Below are positions 1 to 8,114 of a stretch of 51,214 bases of DNA, piece after piece. The translations under genes and the position numbers were made by a program. Source of the DNA: Alphaproteobacteria bacterium (GTDB taxonomy: Bacteria; Pseudomonadota; Alphaproteobacteria; Puniceispirillales; Puniceispirillaceae); NCBI GenBank assembly GCA_016779005.1, contig JADHOL010000011.1, positions 1 to 51,214 of the forward strand. The letters are read 5' to 3'. How positions within the stretch are numbered: the first letter of the stretch is position 1; the number at the start of each line of letters is the position of its first letter. The notes beneath the pieces were generated by a model, which made no database searches, was not told the origin of the DNA, and was given only the letters and a program-made list of their open reading frames with translations.

Positions 1-159
1 GCCAAGCAATCGAACCGCCCCATGATTTGCATTTATTATAACGGATTGATGGTCGATTTGTAATAAGGCATCATCCATCATTCTGCCAAAAAGGGAGAAC
101 ATATCTGCACGAGTTGCCATGTTGGAATGGTCTATTTTTTCGTCACTAATTACACTCAT
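1..159 (-). CDS. PAS-domain protein, N-terminal fragment (runs off the left edge)
   Basis: An open frame reads leftward from an ATG at 159 to the window edge without a stop, giving 53 residues. The last 25 or so residues have the pattern of a PAS domain start: a DDALLQID strand, then INANHGAVRLLG, matching the usual 'N.aa..llG' PAS motif. Such N-terminal PAS domains commonly belong to sensor histidine kinases or diguanylate cyclases, but the output domain lies outside the window, so the function is undecided. No strong ribosome binding site is visible upstream of the ATG. The call rests on one motif in a short fragment. Confidence 0.5.
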   Translation of the reverse strand, partial: MSVISDEKIDHSNMATRADMFSLFGRMMDDALLQIDHQSVIINANHGAVRLLG

Positions 160-390
160 AATGGGAACATTCAATAGCTTGTTTTCGAACACTTACTAAT
201 CATAGCCTACTTTGCTAATTCTATTAACCGAATATTTGCATTAATTTAACAAGCTGTTTTTATCATGCCTGTTGCTAGCTAGATAGGACTGTATTTAGCA
301 GATGCGAAAATCAGCACATTATGAATGTCCATTAGAATGAGGGTTGGTTGGCCAAATGCTGGATATGCCTGCTGGTTTTGCCTGGTTATA

Positions 391-642
391 TTAGCGGTAA
401 CACTCAACATTATAGGAGCCAGTATAGCCAGTGCTACTCCAAGTGATATAAATGGGTAAACCAGTATGGTTGTTAACCACGATTTTGCCGCCAGCACCTG
501 ACCCTTCTACGAATTTACCCTTATCCTTAGTGCCATCCGCAAAGGCGGCTGGAAGCATAAAGATTAAGCCGAATAAAAATATGTTTGGGTTTAAGTGCGA
601 AGAACTTGAAAGAAGAATTAATGGGTATGTTTTTAGCGGCAT
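391..642 (-). CDS. Small predicted secreted protein, unknown function
   Basis: An 83-residue frame with a hydrophobic segment (about residues 20-34, IFLFGLIFMLPAAFA) ending in AFA-D, which looks like a signal peptidase I site. The mature part would be about 48 residues, Gly/Lys-rich then Tyr/Thr-rich, with one Cys next to the C-terminus (ECYR). I recognise no family. There is no clear Shine-Dalgarno sequence before the ATG, and a shorter start closer to the hydrophobic segment is possible. It sits alone between the leftward PAS gene and the rightward DMT gene. The signal-peptide-like pattern argues for a real gene, but chance cannot be excluded. Confidence 0.35.
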   Translation of the reverse strand: MPLKTYPLILLSSSSHLNPNIFLFGLIFMLPAAFADGTKDKGKFVEGSGAGGKIVVNNHTGLPIYITWSSTGYTGSYNVECYR

Positions 643-706
643 TTATGAGGTTCAATTATAATTATTCGCGCTTCCTTATGAGTGAATTGTCCTCTAACCT
701 GCAGCA

Positions 707-1618
707 ATGAGAATTTCCATTTTTCGTCATCTTTATGCTAGTGCCCCTTTAATGCTTATTCTTGCAACATTAGGGTGGGGCAGTAATACCATTGCGGGCA
801 GATTAGCAGTAGGCGAGGTTAGTCCTATGATGCTGATTTTTCTCAGATGGGGTTTTGTGGTTTTGCTAATTGCAGCAATCAGTGGCCGGGCAATGATGGC
901 GGAATGGGGCATTATTAGAAAAAAGGTAAAATGGATATTTTTAATGGGTGGATGTGGCTTAAGTCTGTTCAATGCGCTTTTTTATATGGCAGCTCATTCA
1001 ACAAGTGCTATTAACCTTGGCATTATTCAAAGCATTATGCCAGCGATGATTCTAGTGGGCTCGTTTTTTCTATTTGGTTCAAGAATAAACAAGATACAAA
1101 TGGCGGGTGTTGCATTAACGTTTGTTGGTTGCATTGTTGTTATAACCAAAGGGTCTATTGATTATGTGTTGCTTTTGACGTTTAGCAGCGGTGATTTACT
1201 AATGCTGGTAGCGTGTTTATTTTATGCTGGATACTCACTTGGCCTAAAAAATAGGCCAGACGTATCTGGCATTGTTATGATGGGTTATTTTTCAATTGCA
1301 GCATTTATAATGACGATACCCCTGGTTATAATAGAGCTGCTTATAGTTGGCCTGCGAGCACCAACTCAGCAAGGATGGGGCATTATACTTTATATTGCTA
1401 TTATGCCGTCATTTTTATCGCAGATATTTTTTATGAGAGGTGTTGATCTGGTAGGGCCTAGTTCAGCAGGTCTTTATGCTAATCTGGTTCCCATTTTTTC
1501 TGCATTTCTGGCGGCTGTTATCCTAAATGAATCATTTAGCATGTATCATTTTTTTGCTATGAGTATTGTTTTTGCAGGAATTGCGATATTTGAATTTCAA
1601 AAACGATTACATGCATAG
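707..1618 (+). CDS. EamA/DMT-superfamily transporter
   Basis: A 303-residue inner-membrane protein of the drug/metabolite transporter superfamily. It has the typical length and about ten hydrophobic segments arranged as two EamA repeats. The first repeat opens with LATLGWGSNTIAGRL and holds the characteristic 'P..l.flRw' stretch (PMMLIFLRWGF). The second repeat ends with LVPIFSAFLAAVILNESFS, matching the family's 'P.fa.l.a...l.E' signature. Members export amino acids, metabolites or drugs; the substrate cannot be read from sequence. The next gene on the same strand, the M24 hydrolase, starts about 50 bp downstream, so the two may be co-transcribed. Confidence 0.85.
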   Translation: MRISIFRHLYASAPLMLILATLGWGSNTIAGRLAVGEVSPMMLIFLRWGFVVLLIAAISGRAMMAEWGIIRKKVKWIFLMGGCGLSLFNALFYMAAHSTSAINLGIIQSIMPAMILVGSFFLFGSRINKIQMAGVALTFVGCIVVITKGSIDYVLLLTFSSGDLLMLVACLFYAGYSLGLKNRPDVSGIVMMGYFSIAAFIMTIPLVIIELLIVGLRAPTQQGWGIILYIAIMPSFLSQIFFMRGVDLVGPSSAGLYANLVPIFSAFLAAVILNESFSMYHFFAMSIVFAGIAIFEFQKRLHA

Positions 1619-1669
1619 TTTCTTCGATTTAAGAGAGTAATAAAAAGCAGATTAAATATAGGTGTAACA

Positions 1670-2926
1670 ATGGCTCATCTAGACCGAATGCGAGCTGAAA
1701 AATTAATGTGTGAAATTGGAATAGAGGCGTTAATTCTTCTCTCTCCTGAGAGTTTCTCATATGCGACAGGCGCACAAGCAGGAGTTGCAACTATGTGGCG
1801 CAGATCAGGCGCTGTAGCGGTATTAGTACCGCGTGACCCTGATTTGCCTGAAACGGCTATTGTGAGTGATTTGTTCGCACGGAACTTCAGAGAAGTTAGC
1901 CATATTACCGATGTACGAGAAAGCCCCATTTGGGTTGAAACTGTAAATCTAGAGGCTGAGGATGAAACAGTTTCTGCTTCAAGTCAGGTAGCATCTGCAT
2001 GGCGTAAGAGTGCTCGTGCTGAAGATTTTTATCGCCCGGCTATATTTGATCCTGCAATTTGTTATCAGCATCTGATTGATGCTATTTCACAGCAGGGAAT
2101 CACCCATAATAATATTGGATTTGAAGCCTCAGCAATCTCAGTTTCTGATTATCAAATAATGAGTGATATTTTTTCAGAAATTAAACTAATTGATGCTAGC
2201 AGAATAATAGATAAGCTTAAGATGGTGAAAACTGCTCAAGAAATTGTGCATTTAAGACAGGCAGTTGAAATTGCAGAAAGCGGAATAATAGCAGTTAGAG
2301 AGGCGATTGATATTCATATCACGAAAGACGAACTCACTGAAGTCTGGAGGCAAGCTATTGCTAACCATCCGATGAGTAGCAGGCTATCAGGCTCGTGGGA
2401 GTATATTTCTGTCGGTAATAATCCTTGGGGCGGTAATGCTGCTATAACAGAAGGTGATTTAATAAAGGTTGATGTTGGCTGTCTAGTTCAAGGATACACA
2501 TCTGATAGCGCGCGCACATTTGTGTTTGGCAAACCAGATGATACAAAACTAGAGATTTATAGTGCGTTATTGTCCGGATTTATGGCAGGCATTGAGCTTT
2601 TGCAGCCAGGAGTTCCGCTAAATGAGGTCTATCATTCAACCTTGGGGGCCATTCGTAAATGCGGTTTTTCCGAATATATAAGAGGACATTTTGGACATGG
2701 TCTTGGTGCTGGATTGGGCAGTGAGCAATGGCCCTTTATTTCAGCAGATGAAGAAACCAAGCTTCAGCCAGGAATGGTGATGGCGTTAGAGTGTCCTTGG
2801 TATATTGACGGTCTTGGCGGCATGATTATTGAAAACCAGTTCCTTGTTACTGATAATGGACATGAGATGATGAACACATTGCCACTTGGCCTGGAAGAAA
2901 TAATCAAAACAACGATTACCAGATAA
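1670..2926 (+). CDS. M24-family metallohydrolase (Xaa-Pro dipeptidase/creatinase-like)
   Basis: A 418-residue protein with an N-terminal creatinase/prolidase domain (about residues 1-180) and a C-terminal 'pita-bread' M24 catalytic domain. All five expected metal ligands are visible: Asp in VDVGC, Asp in SDSART, His in GHFGHGLG, Glu in ALECPW and Glu in IIENQF. Relatives hydrolyse Xaa-Pro dipeptides, creatine, or the ring of ectoine (DoeA/EutD). Which applies here is unresolved. The convergent TRAP importer next door is the kind of neighbour seen for ectoine or small-solute catabolism, but the other ectoine genes are absent from this segment. The frame is intact and no signal peptide is seen, so it should be cytoplasmic. 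Confidence 0.85.
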   Translation: MAHLDRMRAEKLMCEIGIEALILLSPESFSYATGAQAGVATMWRRSGAVAVLVPRDPDLPETAIVSDLFARNFREVSHITDVRESPIWVETVNLEAEDETVSASSQVASAWRKSARAEDFYRPAIFDPAICYQHLIDAISQQGITHNNIGFEASAISVSDYQIMSDIFSEIKLIDASRIIDKLKMVKTAQEIVHLRQAVEIAESGIIAVREAIDIHITKDELTEVWRQAIANHPMSSRLSGSWEYISVGNNPWGGNAAITEGDLIKVDVGCLVQGYTSDSARTFVFGKPDDTKLEIYSALLSGFMAGIELLQPGVPLNEVYHSTLGAIRKCGFSEYIRGHFGHGLGAGLGSEQWPFISADEETKLQPGMVMALECPWYIDGLGGMIIENQFLVTDNGHEMMNTLPLGLEEIIKTTITR

Positions 2927-2937
2927 CAAAGTGATTT

Positions 2938-2965
2938 ATTAGTAACAGTACTAATTATTTTTTTT
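2938..2965 (+). terminator. Probable intrinsic terminator of the M24 gene
   Basis: Seven-base perfect arms ATTAGTA (2938-2944) and TACTAAT (2949-2955) enclose an ACAG loop. They are followed by TA and a run of eight T (2958-2965). It starts 11 bp after the M24 stop codon and lies in the gap before the convergent TRAP genes. The stem is AT-rich, so termination strength is uncertain. Confidence 0.5.
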
Positions 2966-3004
2966 GAATGATAAAACTGGTTATTAAAAGATAAAATCCA
3001 AAAA

Positions 3005-4300
3005 TTACATAAGCTTTGATGGCAGAAAAAGGGCAATTTGTGGAATTGCAGTTAATAGCATTATTCCAACTAATAGAATTAACCAATAGGGCATAGTTGC
3101 CATAGCGACTTCCCCTAATGTCACTTTTTCTTTTGCAACAGATACCAGCACTGATAAATTCAACCCTACTGGAGGGGTCACTTGCCCAATTTCAATCATT
3201 ATTGTGATGATAACACCCAGCCAAATTGGGTCATATCCAAGCCCGACCATCAAAGGCACTAATATAGGAAGTGTCATGATCATCAATGATAGTCCATCAA
3301 AGAAACATCCCAAAACGAGATATACCAATATAACTGCAAATAATACGGCTAATGGTCCTAAATCTGCCGCCCGAACGGTCTCAAGAATAATCTGTGGGAT
3401 TCCAAGCAAGCTTACCGCCTGGGCAAGAATAGTCGCGCCAATAACCACAAACATAATCGATGCATAGAGTAACGTGCCAGAATATATGGCCTGAACCAGT
3501 TTTTTGGGTGTTAAGGAGCCCCAGAATTTGCCTAATATAATCGTTGCTATTACCCCAACACCAGCAGCTTCTGTAGGTGTTGCGATGCCGAACGAAATGC
3601 TACCCATTATCGCAATAACGACGATTAAAAAAGGCCAAATTGCAACAATATTTTTTATAATAAGCGTTATCTTTAGCTGTGATTCACTGCGTGGCGCCAA
3701 TAATGGATTTATCCTACACCTTAAATAAATATAAATCATAAACATAGATGCCAAAATGATACCAGGTAGGATACCTGCTAGAAATAATCTTCCAATTGAT
3801 GTTTCTGTGAGAGCCCCATAAATTAATAAAGAAAGACTTGGCGGTATTAAAAGACCGAGCGTTCCTCCCCCTGCAAGCGAGCCAACAACCATTTGCCTAT
3901 CATAGCCCCGCTCTGTCATTTCAGGATATGCAACAGAGCCAACAGCAGCAGCAGTGGAGAGGCTAGAGCCGCTTACTGCGCCAAATAATGTGCATACAGC
4001 AATATTTGTATGTAAAAGACCACCTGATATGTTTTGGAATAAAGGCGATAGGGCTAAATATATTTTTTTGCTTATTTCACTTCGAAGCATTATCTCACCA
4101 AGGATAATAAATAGCGGTATGGCGCTAAGTGTGAAGGAATTAAGTACATTCCAAACCGCGTCAACAGCAACAAAAGTGATTCCGCCAGCAACAAAATGAA
4201 GCAACAATAATCCTGTAAGGCCAAGCGCTGCACCAAGTGCTAATCCAGAGCCCGCAAATAAAGATAACCCGCTGATAAGTACACTCCAGAAGAATATCAT
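3005..4300 (-). CDS. TRAP transporter large permease (DctM family)
   Basis: A 431-residue polytopic membrane protein of the TRAP large-subunit family, which uses an ion gradient to import a solute delivered by the periplasmic binding protein. It has the expected length and many hydrophobic helices. Conserved stretches are visible: an early AIPLFIILGE, then GGTLGLLIPPSLSLLIYG, TPTEAAGVGV, and near the end QVTPPVGLNLSVL. It is the last gene of a leftward P-Q-M operon. Its ATG overlaps the 3' end of the small-permease gene by 4 bp, so translation is probably coupled. Substrate unknown. Confidence 0.93.
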   Translation of the reverse strand: MIFFWSVLISGLSLFAGSGLALGAALGLTGLLLLHFVAGGITFVAVDAVWNVLNSFTLSAIPLFIILGEIMLRSEISKKIYLALSPLFQNISGGLLHTNIAVCTLFGAVSGSSLSTAAAVGSVAYPEMTERGYDRQMVVGSLAGGGTLGLLIPPSLSLLIYGALTETSIGRLFLAGILPGIILASMFMIYIYLRCRINPLLAPRSESQLKITLIIKNIVAIWPFLIVVIAIMGSISFGIATPTEAAGVGVIATIILGKFWGSLTPKKLVQAIYSGTLLYASIMFVVIGATILAQAVSLLGIPQIILETVRAADLGPLAVLFAVILVYLVLGCFFDGLSLMIMTLPILVPLMVGLGYDPIWLGVIITIMIEIGQVTPPVGLNLSVLVSVAKEKVTLGEVAMATMPYWLILLVGIMLLTAIPQIALFLPSKLM

Positions 4301-4821
4301 TCAGCTACCTTCAAACTATCTGAAACGCATCTTATAATAAAAGCAATAATGGTAAGGAGCATTGATAGAGGTAAAATAGACATCCATGGATACATAATTA
4401 AGCGGCCAACTTCCGTTTTTATCTGTCTGTCATACGCAAATTCAAGCCATGGAATACAAAGTAAAATAAACCATGCGCAAAAGACTACTCCAAAGAGAGA
4501 AGCAAGCCCTGCAACCCACGGCTTTATTTTATCTGGCAGTGATGAAATCAGAATTAGAACCCTCACATGTTTTGAATGCAGTGTTACTAACGGCAACGCA
4601 AGAAAGAATGCAGATGTCATTAGTAATCCAACAAGTTCTTCTGTAAACCTAAATGGGGTATAGGTTAAATAACGCATAGTAACGCTACCCCCGATAAGGA
4701 TAATAATCATTACGCTAGCAATAGTCGCAAGAACGGCCATGAAATAAAACATGGGAGTAACAAACACTTCAGTTCTTCTGCTTAACAAGCAGAGTGTGCT
4801 GTGACGTGTTTGCGCTCCCAA
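4297..4821 (-). CDS. TRAP transporter small permease (DctQ family), TTG start
   Basis: A 174-residue small TRAP membrane subunit with four predicted helices and the family-typical ALPLVTLHSKHVRV stretch in the middle. It partners the large permease encoded immediately downstream. The start is most likely TTG at 4821, because a good AGGAG lies 8 bases upstream on the coding strand. The next in-frame ATG, at codon 24 (4752), has no ribosome binding site, although homologues often begin closer to the first helix. The AGGAG sits in the loop of a small inverted repeat that separates this gene from the binding-protein gene. Confidence 0.85.
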   Translation of the reverse strand: MGAQTRHSTLCLLSRRTEVFVTPMFYFMAVLATIASVMIIILIGGSVTMRYLTYTPFRFTEELVGLLMTSAFFLALPLVTLHSKHVRVLILISSLPDKIKPWVAGLASLFGVVFCAWFILLCIPWLEFAYDRQIKTEVGRLIMYPWMSILPLSMLLTIIAFIIRCVSDSLKVAE

Positions 4822-4847
4822 TATTTTAGCTCCTGAACAAAAATATT
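4820..4847 (-). promoter_or_regulatory. Inverted repeat between TRAP binding-protein and permease genes
   Basis: Perfect 8-base arms AATATTTT (4820-4827) and AAAATATT (4840-4847) enclose a 12-base loop. It lies just past the binding-protein stop codon, and the AGGAG of the small permease falls in the loop. The arms are all A/T, so the hairpin would be weak. It is the weakest of five comparable elements in this window. Confidence 0.35.
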
Positions 4848-4857
4848 CTATATGGGT

Positions 4858-5868
4858 TTAACGACCAAGAACATCTAAAATGCGCTGGCGATATTCAGGT
4901 GCCTTGCCTCCAGCATCTTCTGCCATTGATTTCCACGTGTCAGAGGCAGCTATTAGAAATGCGTTTCTATCTTCATCTGAGAATTCGTTTAGAAACTCAA
5001 TTCCTTGCTCTGAAAGCTTTTGCCTTGCTGCATTTTCCTTCTCTTCAGCTTGCGAATATTCGTTTGTGCGTGCCCAGACTCGTTCTGCCGCAGTTGTAAC
5101 TGCACTTCTTTCTGAATCGTCTAGGCCATTCCATGCTCCTTCGGATACGCCTAATACGTAAGGAACACCAGCTACAGGGTATAGATATGATGCGTATTTT
5201 GTTACTTCCTGTAATGAAATTGTATGCGCAAATAGAGCTGGATATACGGCGCAATCAACAACACCTGTTTGCAAGGCCACATACAAATCATTTTGACCAA
5301 CAATCTGAGCAGAAACGCCTAATTTTGTGAAGGTTTCAACTTGGTCATTGCTCCAAACTCTTAATTTTCTGGTTTTAAGATCTGCTAAAGTCCTCACTGG
5401 CTTCTCTCGGCAGAAAATTGATGCCTTTAAGATTGGTAGCGCCATAAATCCGGCAGGAACAATATCAAGTTCACCTAAAACTTCTTTGTAAATTTCCTGT
5501 ATTTCAGGAAGTGCAGTTATTAATTCATCTGAACTTCCAACAGAACCTTGGACCATCACCGCATTTAACGCAGGTACATCGCGCCCTAGATAATTAGCCC
5601 AAACAAGACCCATCTCAACAGCACCTTTTGGCAGCCATCGCGCTACATCATTGTCTTTTAGATTTAATGAACCACCGTGAAAGACATCAATTTTCAAGCT
5701 TCCACCTGTTAAATCGGCAACATCGGCTGCAAAAGTTTCAAGCTGTTTGGATTCACCGCGGCCTTCTGGCAAACCGTTATTAAATTTCCATTCGGCACTA
5801 TACGCAGAAGTAGCAATAATACAAAGCCCTACAATAGTCACCACCGAAGTATAAAGTGATTTAAACAA
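4858..5868 (-). CDS. TRAP transporter periplasmic substrate-binding protein (DctP family)
   Basis: A 336-residue secreted solute receptor: residues 1-24 form a signal peptide ending TSAYSA, followed by AEWKFNNGL. The body has the family hallmarks, including a central 'LkG.klRvw'-type stretch ([13 protein letters not shown]) with the conserved Arg, and [14 protein letters not shown], the equivalent of the DctP 'v..aLqtGvvDg' motif. The start is TTG at 5868, preceded by GGAGA at a normal distance. It is the first gene of the leftward TRAP operon, so the promoter should lie in the gap upstream. The ligand cannot be assigned; carboxylates and compatible solutes are common for the family. Confidence 0.9.
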   Translation of the reverse strand: MFKSLYTSVVTIVGLCIIATSAYSAEWKFNNGLPEGRGESKQLETFAADVADLTGGSLKIDVFHGGSLNLKDNDVARWLPKGAVEMGLVWANYLGRDVPALNAVMVQGSVGSSDELITALPEIQEIYKEVLGELDIVPAGFMALPILKASIFCREKPVRTLADLKTRKLRVWSNDQVETFTKLGVSAQIVGQNDLYVALQTGVVDCAVYPALFAHTISLQEVTKYASYLYPVAGVPYVLGVSEGAWNGLDDSERSAVTTAAERVWARTNEYSQAEEKENAARQKLSEQGIEFLNEFSDEDRNAFLIAASDTWKSMAEDAGGKAPEYRQRILDVLGR

Positions 5869-6317
5869 TTTAATTCTCCATCAATATAATGTATTTCTAG
5901 GAGTATAGTGTTCTCTTTTTTAGATTCATACATTTTATCGCCACCGAGAAAAAATTTACTAATAAAAGTATGTTATAAGACAATATTTGCATTATTTGCA
6001 TTTTTCTTAAAAAAGTGTGGCATCCCCTTTAGGCGGTGAGGCTGAAAAATATTCTAAATTCATTTAGTCTGCTTGATTACAGTTTTCGATACATCTAAAA
6101 ATAGTATGTATTTATTTTTGCCTAATTATTACGGCAAAAAAATGGTTCCTAAAACAAAACATCAAACATGATGAACAAATCAAAATTGGTGCAACGGGTT
6201 AAGTTATAAATCTTAGTTCTGGTTTTATTAGTTGAATTCACAACTAAAAATATAAATTATTTGTCTATTAATGTTTGAGATGAAGTGAGTGAAAAGAGGT
6301 GTTTACATTTAATTGAA
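5869..6317. other. Intergenic gap upstream of the TRAP operon
   Basis: About 450 bp of AT-rich sequence between two leftward transcription units. It must hold the TRAP promoter and the 3' end of the ureohydrolase operon. The only ordered structure I see is a 9-base tandem duplication of ATTTGCATT at 5985-5993 and 5994-6002. No RNA gene, terminator with a T-run or convincing ORF is evident. A rightward 82-codon frame starting at 6285 is the shadow of the gene on the other strand. Confidence 0.5.
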
Positions 6318-6722
6318 CTATTGGTCTATTTCAGGAAAATGCTTTTTAGCAATCCAGTTGATCAAATTAACCTCATGCTTTTCATGCAAAGATACATAGG
6401 TAAAAATCATGTTAGTTACATTCGTTACAAGTTCTTTTGGGTAGGGAAGATAGTTCAACTCCTCCCTGCCAAAAGAGGGGTTAGCCGTACCAAGCTGCCA
6501 ATTCGTCTCAATTCTAGTATTAACCAATTTTAGAGACGGGCCGCCAGTTTTAGAATCTAATTCATTTGGAAAACCAGACAGTGTAAGAAACGCCATTTTA
6601 TCATTTGACTGGCTAAACCCATCAATAAACTCAGTTGTTAAAAGAAGGATATCCTTTTTGATGTCACTTTCAGACATGTGAGAATGTAAAAATCCGTCAT
6701 GCATATGGATATTTCTCAACAT
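6318..6722 (-). CDS. Unknown 134-residue protein co-transcribed with the ureohydrolase
   Basis: A soluble protein of 134 residues with no signal peptide or membrane segment, which I do not recognise. Its ATG lies 11 bp after the ureohydrolase stop codon, with an AGGA about 9 bases upstream, so it is almost certainly in the same operon. A second possible start, ATGTCTGAAAG, lies about 45 bases inside and would give a cleaner N-terminus. The middle holds a stretch with conserved-looking Asn, Trp and Gly (RIETNWQLGTANPSFGREE), and the C-terminus is helical and charged. It does not resemble HypA/HypB nickel chaperones. Operon position suggests a role connected with the ureohydrolase, nothing more. 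Confidence 0.6.
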   Translation of the reverse strand: MLRNIHMHDGFLHSHMSESDIKKDILLLTTEFIDGFSQSNDKMAFLTLSGFPNELDSKTGGPSLKLVNTRIETNWQLGTANPSFGREELNYLPYPKELVTNVTNMIFTYVSLHEKHEVNLINWIAKKHFPEIDQ

Positions 6723-6733
6723 GTATAATATTC

Positions 6734-7975
6734 CTATCTCACAGAGCCATTATTTGACCATCTGTCTCCTTCAAATTCTCCGGCAAGAATTTCAACAGGT
6801 TTATCAATATGTTTACGATGTTTACCAAGACTGCCAGACATAGTCATCGACCCTAATACTTCTACGATAACCCTTGTCGCCATAAGGGCTGTTATTTCCG
6901 ATTGATCGTACGGTGGTGATACCTCAACTAATTCCATGCCGCATATCCCTTCTGCTGCGACGCCCGCAACAAGCTGCAATGCTTCTCGTGGAAGGAAGCC
7001 ACCAGGTTCTGGCCAACCAGTTCCAGGCACAAAACCACAGTCTATACTGTCAATATCGAAAGACATATATACCATGTCGGTATCTTTCCACGCTAACTCC
7101 AATGCCATTTCTATTGTCTTATCAATTCCTAATTTTTCAACGTCACTCATTGTTAAAATATTAGTGTTGCGCTCTCGTGCTACTTCTACCGCTTCTCTTG
7201 GCACTTGCCATCCGCCGATGCCGACCTGTACTAAATTTTCAGGTCTAACATTTTCAAGATTGGTTGCATGGAACCATGGTGTTGTATGCATTCTCTCATC
7301 TAAATCTTTTTCTTGAATATCAGCGTGCCGATCAAAATGAATGATGCCTATTCTTTTGGAGGTGCACTCCGCAATCCCTCTTACTGTCGGAAATCCAATA
7401 GAATGATCCCCGCCTAAAATAACAGGTAATGAGCCACTAGAGAAAACATGAGAACACGCACGAGAAATTTGATCGAAAGTCTTCTCTATGTTAGCAGGGA
7501 TTGTGAAAATATCGCCTGCATCGCACAAAGACATCTGCTCTCGTAAATCAACGCCCATTTCGTAATTATAAGGCGTATATAATGCAGATATTTTTCGAAT
7601 TCCTTGAGGCCCAAACCTGGTTCCTGGCCGGTAAGTTGTCCCGCCGTCAAATGGTGCCCCTAATATCGTGGCGTCATAGTTTTTAACATCTTTCACATTT
7701 TCTGCATAAGGCGCTTTCAAAAACGTATTTATTCCAGCGAAGTGAGGAAGCTCTCCGCGCGAGAATGTGGGTATTGAGCGGTCCTCAATACTGTCAGCGC
7801 CTGTTAGCCCCATCTTTAGCGCCCATGATTTTTCCTCGTTTAGTCTATCTTTTGGAATATTTTTCTCATCTCGTGCCGCTTTCCATCCTTGAAGCTCATC
7901 TAGATTAGGATGATGGAATCTCTTCTCTCTTTTATTTTTAAAATGCAAAACCTGTTCGATGGTAGCAGATGACAT
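6734..7975 (-). CDS. Ureohydrolase (arginase/agmatinase family), probable guanidine hydrolase-type
   Basis: A 413-residue member of the binuclear-metal ureohydrolase family, which releases urea from a guanidino compound. All metal ligands are present: His191 (GGDHSI), Asp215/His217/Asp219 (DRHAD), and Asp307/Asp309 (SFDIDSID). Differences from ordinary agmatinase: a long N-terminal extension (about the first 95 residues), DRHAD rather than DAH.D, and GTGWPEPGG with Trp321 where agmatinases have Thr. From memory, these fit the nickel-dependent guanidine hydrolases (GdmH, Synechocystis Sll1077), which are usually annotated as agmatinase. I infer guanidine as a likely substrate, but guanidinobutyrate or related compounds are not excluded. 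An AGGA precedes the ATG. No nickel chaperone genes or guanidine riboswitch were seen nearby. Confidence 0.8.
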   Translation of the reverse strand: MSSATIEQVLHFKNKREKRFHHPNLDELQGWKAARDEKNIPKDRLNEEKSWALKMGLTGADSIEDRSIPTFSRGELPHFAGINTFLKAPYAENVKDVKNYDATILGAPFDGGTTYRPGTRFGPQGIRKISALYTPYNYEMGVDLREQMSLCDAGDIFTIPANIEKTFDQISRACSHVFSSGSLPVILGGDHSIGFPTVRGIAECTSKRIGIIHFDRHADIQEKDLDERMHTTPWFHATNLENVRPENLVQVGIGGWQVPREAVEVARERNTNILTMSDVEKLGIDKTIEMALELAWKDTDMVYMSFDIDSIDCGFVPGTGWPEPGGFLPREALQLVAGVAAEGICGMELVEVSPPYDQSEITALMATRVIVEVLGSMTMSGSLGKHRKHIDKPVEILAGEFEGDRWSNNGSVR

Positions 7976-8114
7976 TTAATTTTCCTTCTAAAAAACATAC
8001 TAACTGAAACAGTAACATACACTCCTTATGTATGATGATGTTTTTATTGCATCACTCTGACATAAATTTAGCACATGACTGTAGATAAAAAAAAAGCTAC
8101 AGTAATCATCTATA

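Noticed and set aside
452-661. Rightward 69-codon frame over the small secreted ORF
   Set aside because: Composition and lack of any start signal or domain make it a shadow; the leftward frame has a signal-peptide pattern.
1670-5868. Ectoine degradation locus (M24 hydrolase plus TRAP importer)
   Set aside because: The M24 and TRAP families fit, but no deacetylase, cyclodeaminase or AsnC-type regulator is adjacent, so substrate assignment would be speculation.
5985-6002. Tandem ATTTGCATT duplication as a regulatory repeat
   Set aside because: Only two short A/T-rich copies; similar strings occur elsewhere in the window by composition, so chance is likely.
6285-6533. Rightward 82-codon frame near the end of the ureohydrolase operon
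   Set aside because: It is antisense to the 134-residue gene, which has better operon context and a ribosome binding site.
7976-8114. Guanidine riboswitch between the ureohydrolase and amidase genes
   Set aside because: I looked for a conserved riboswitch core in the 139 bp gap and saw none; the region is AT-rich and too short on the ureohydrolase side.
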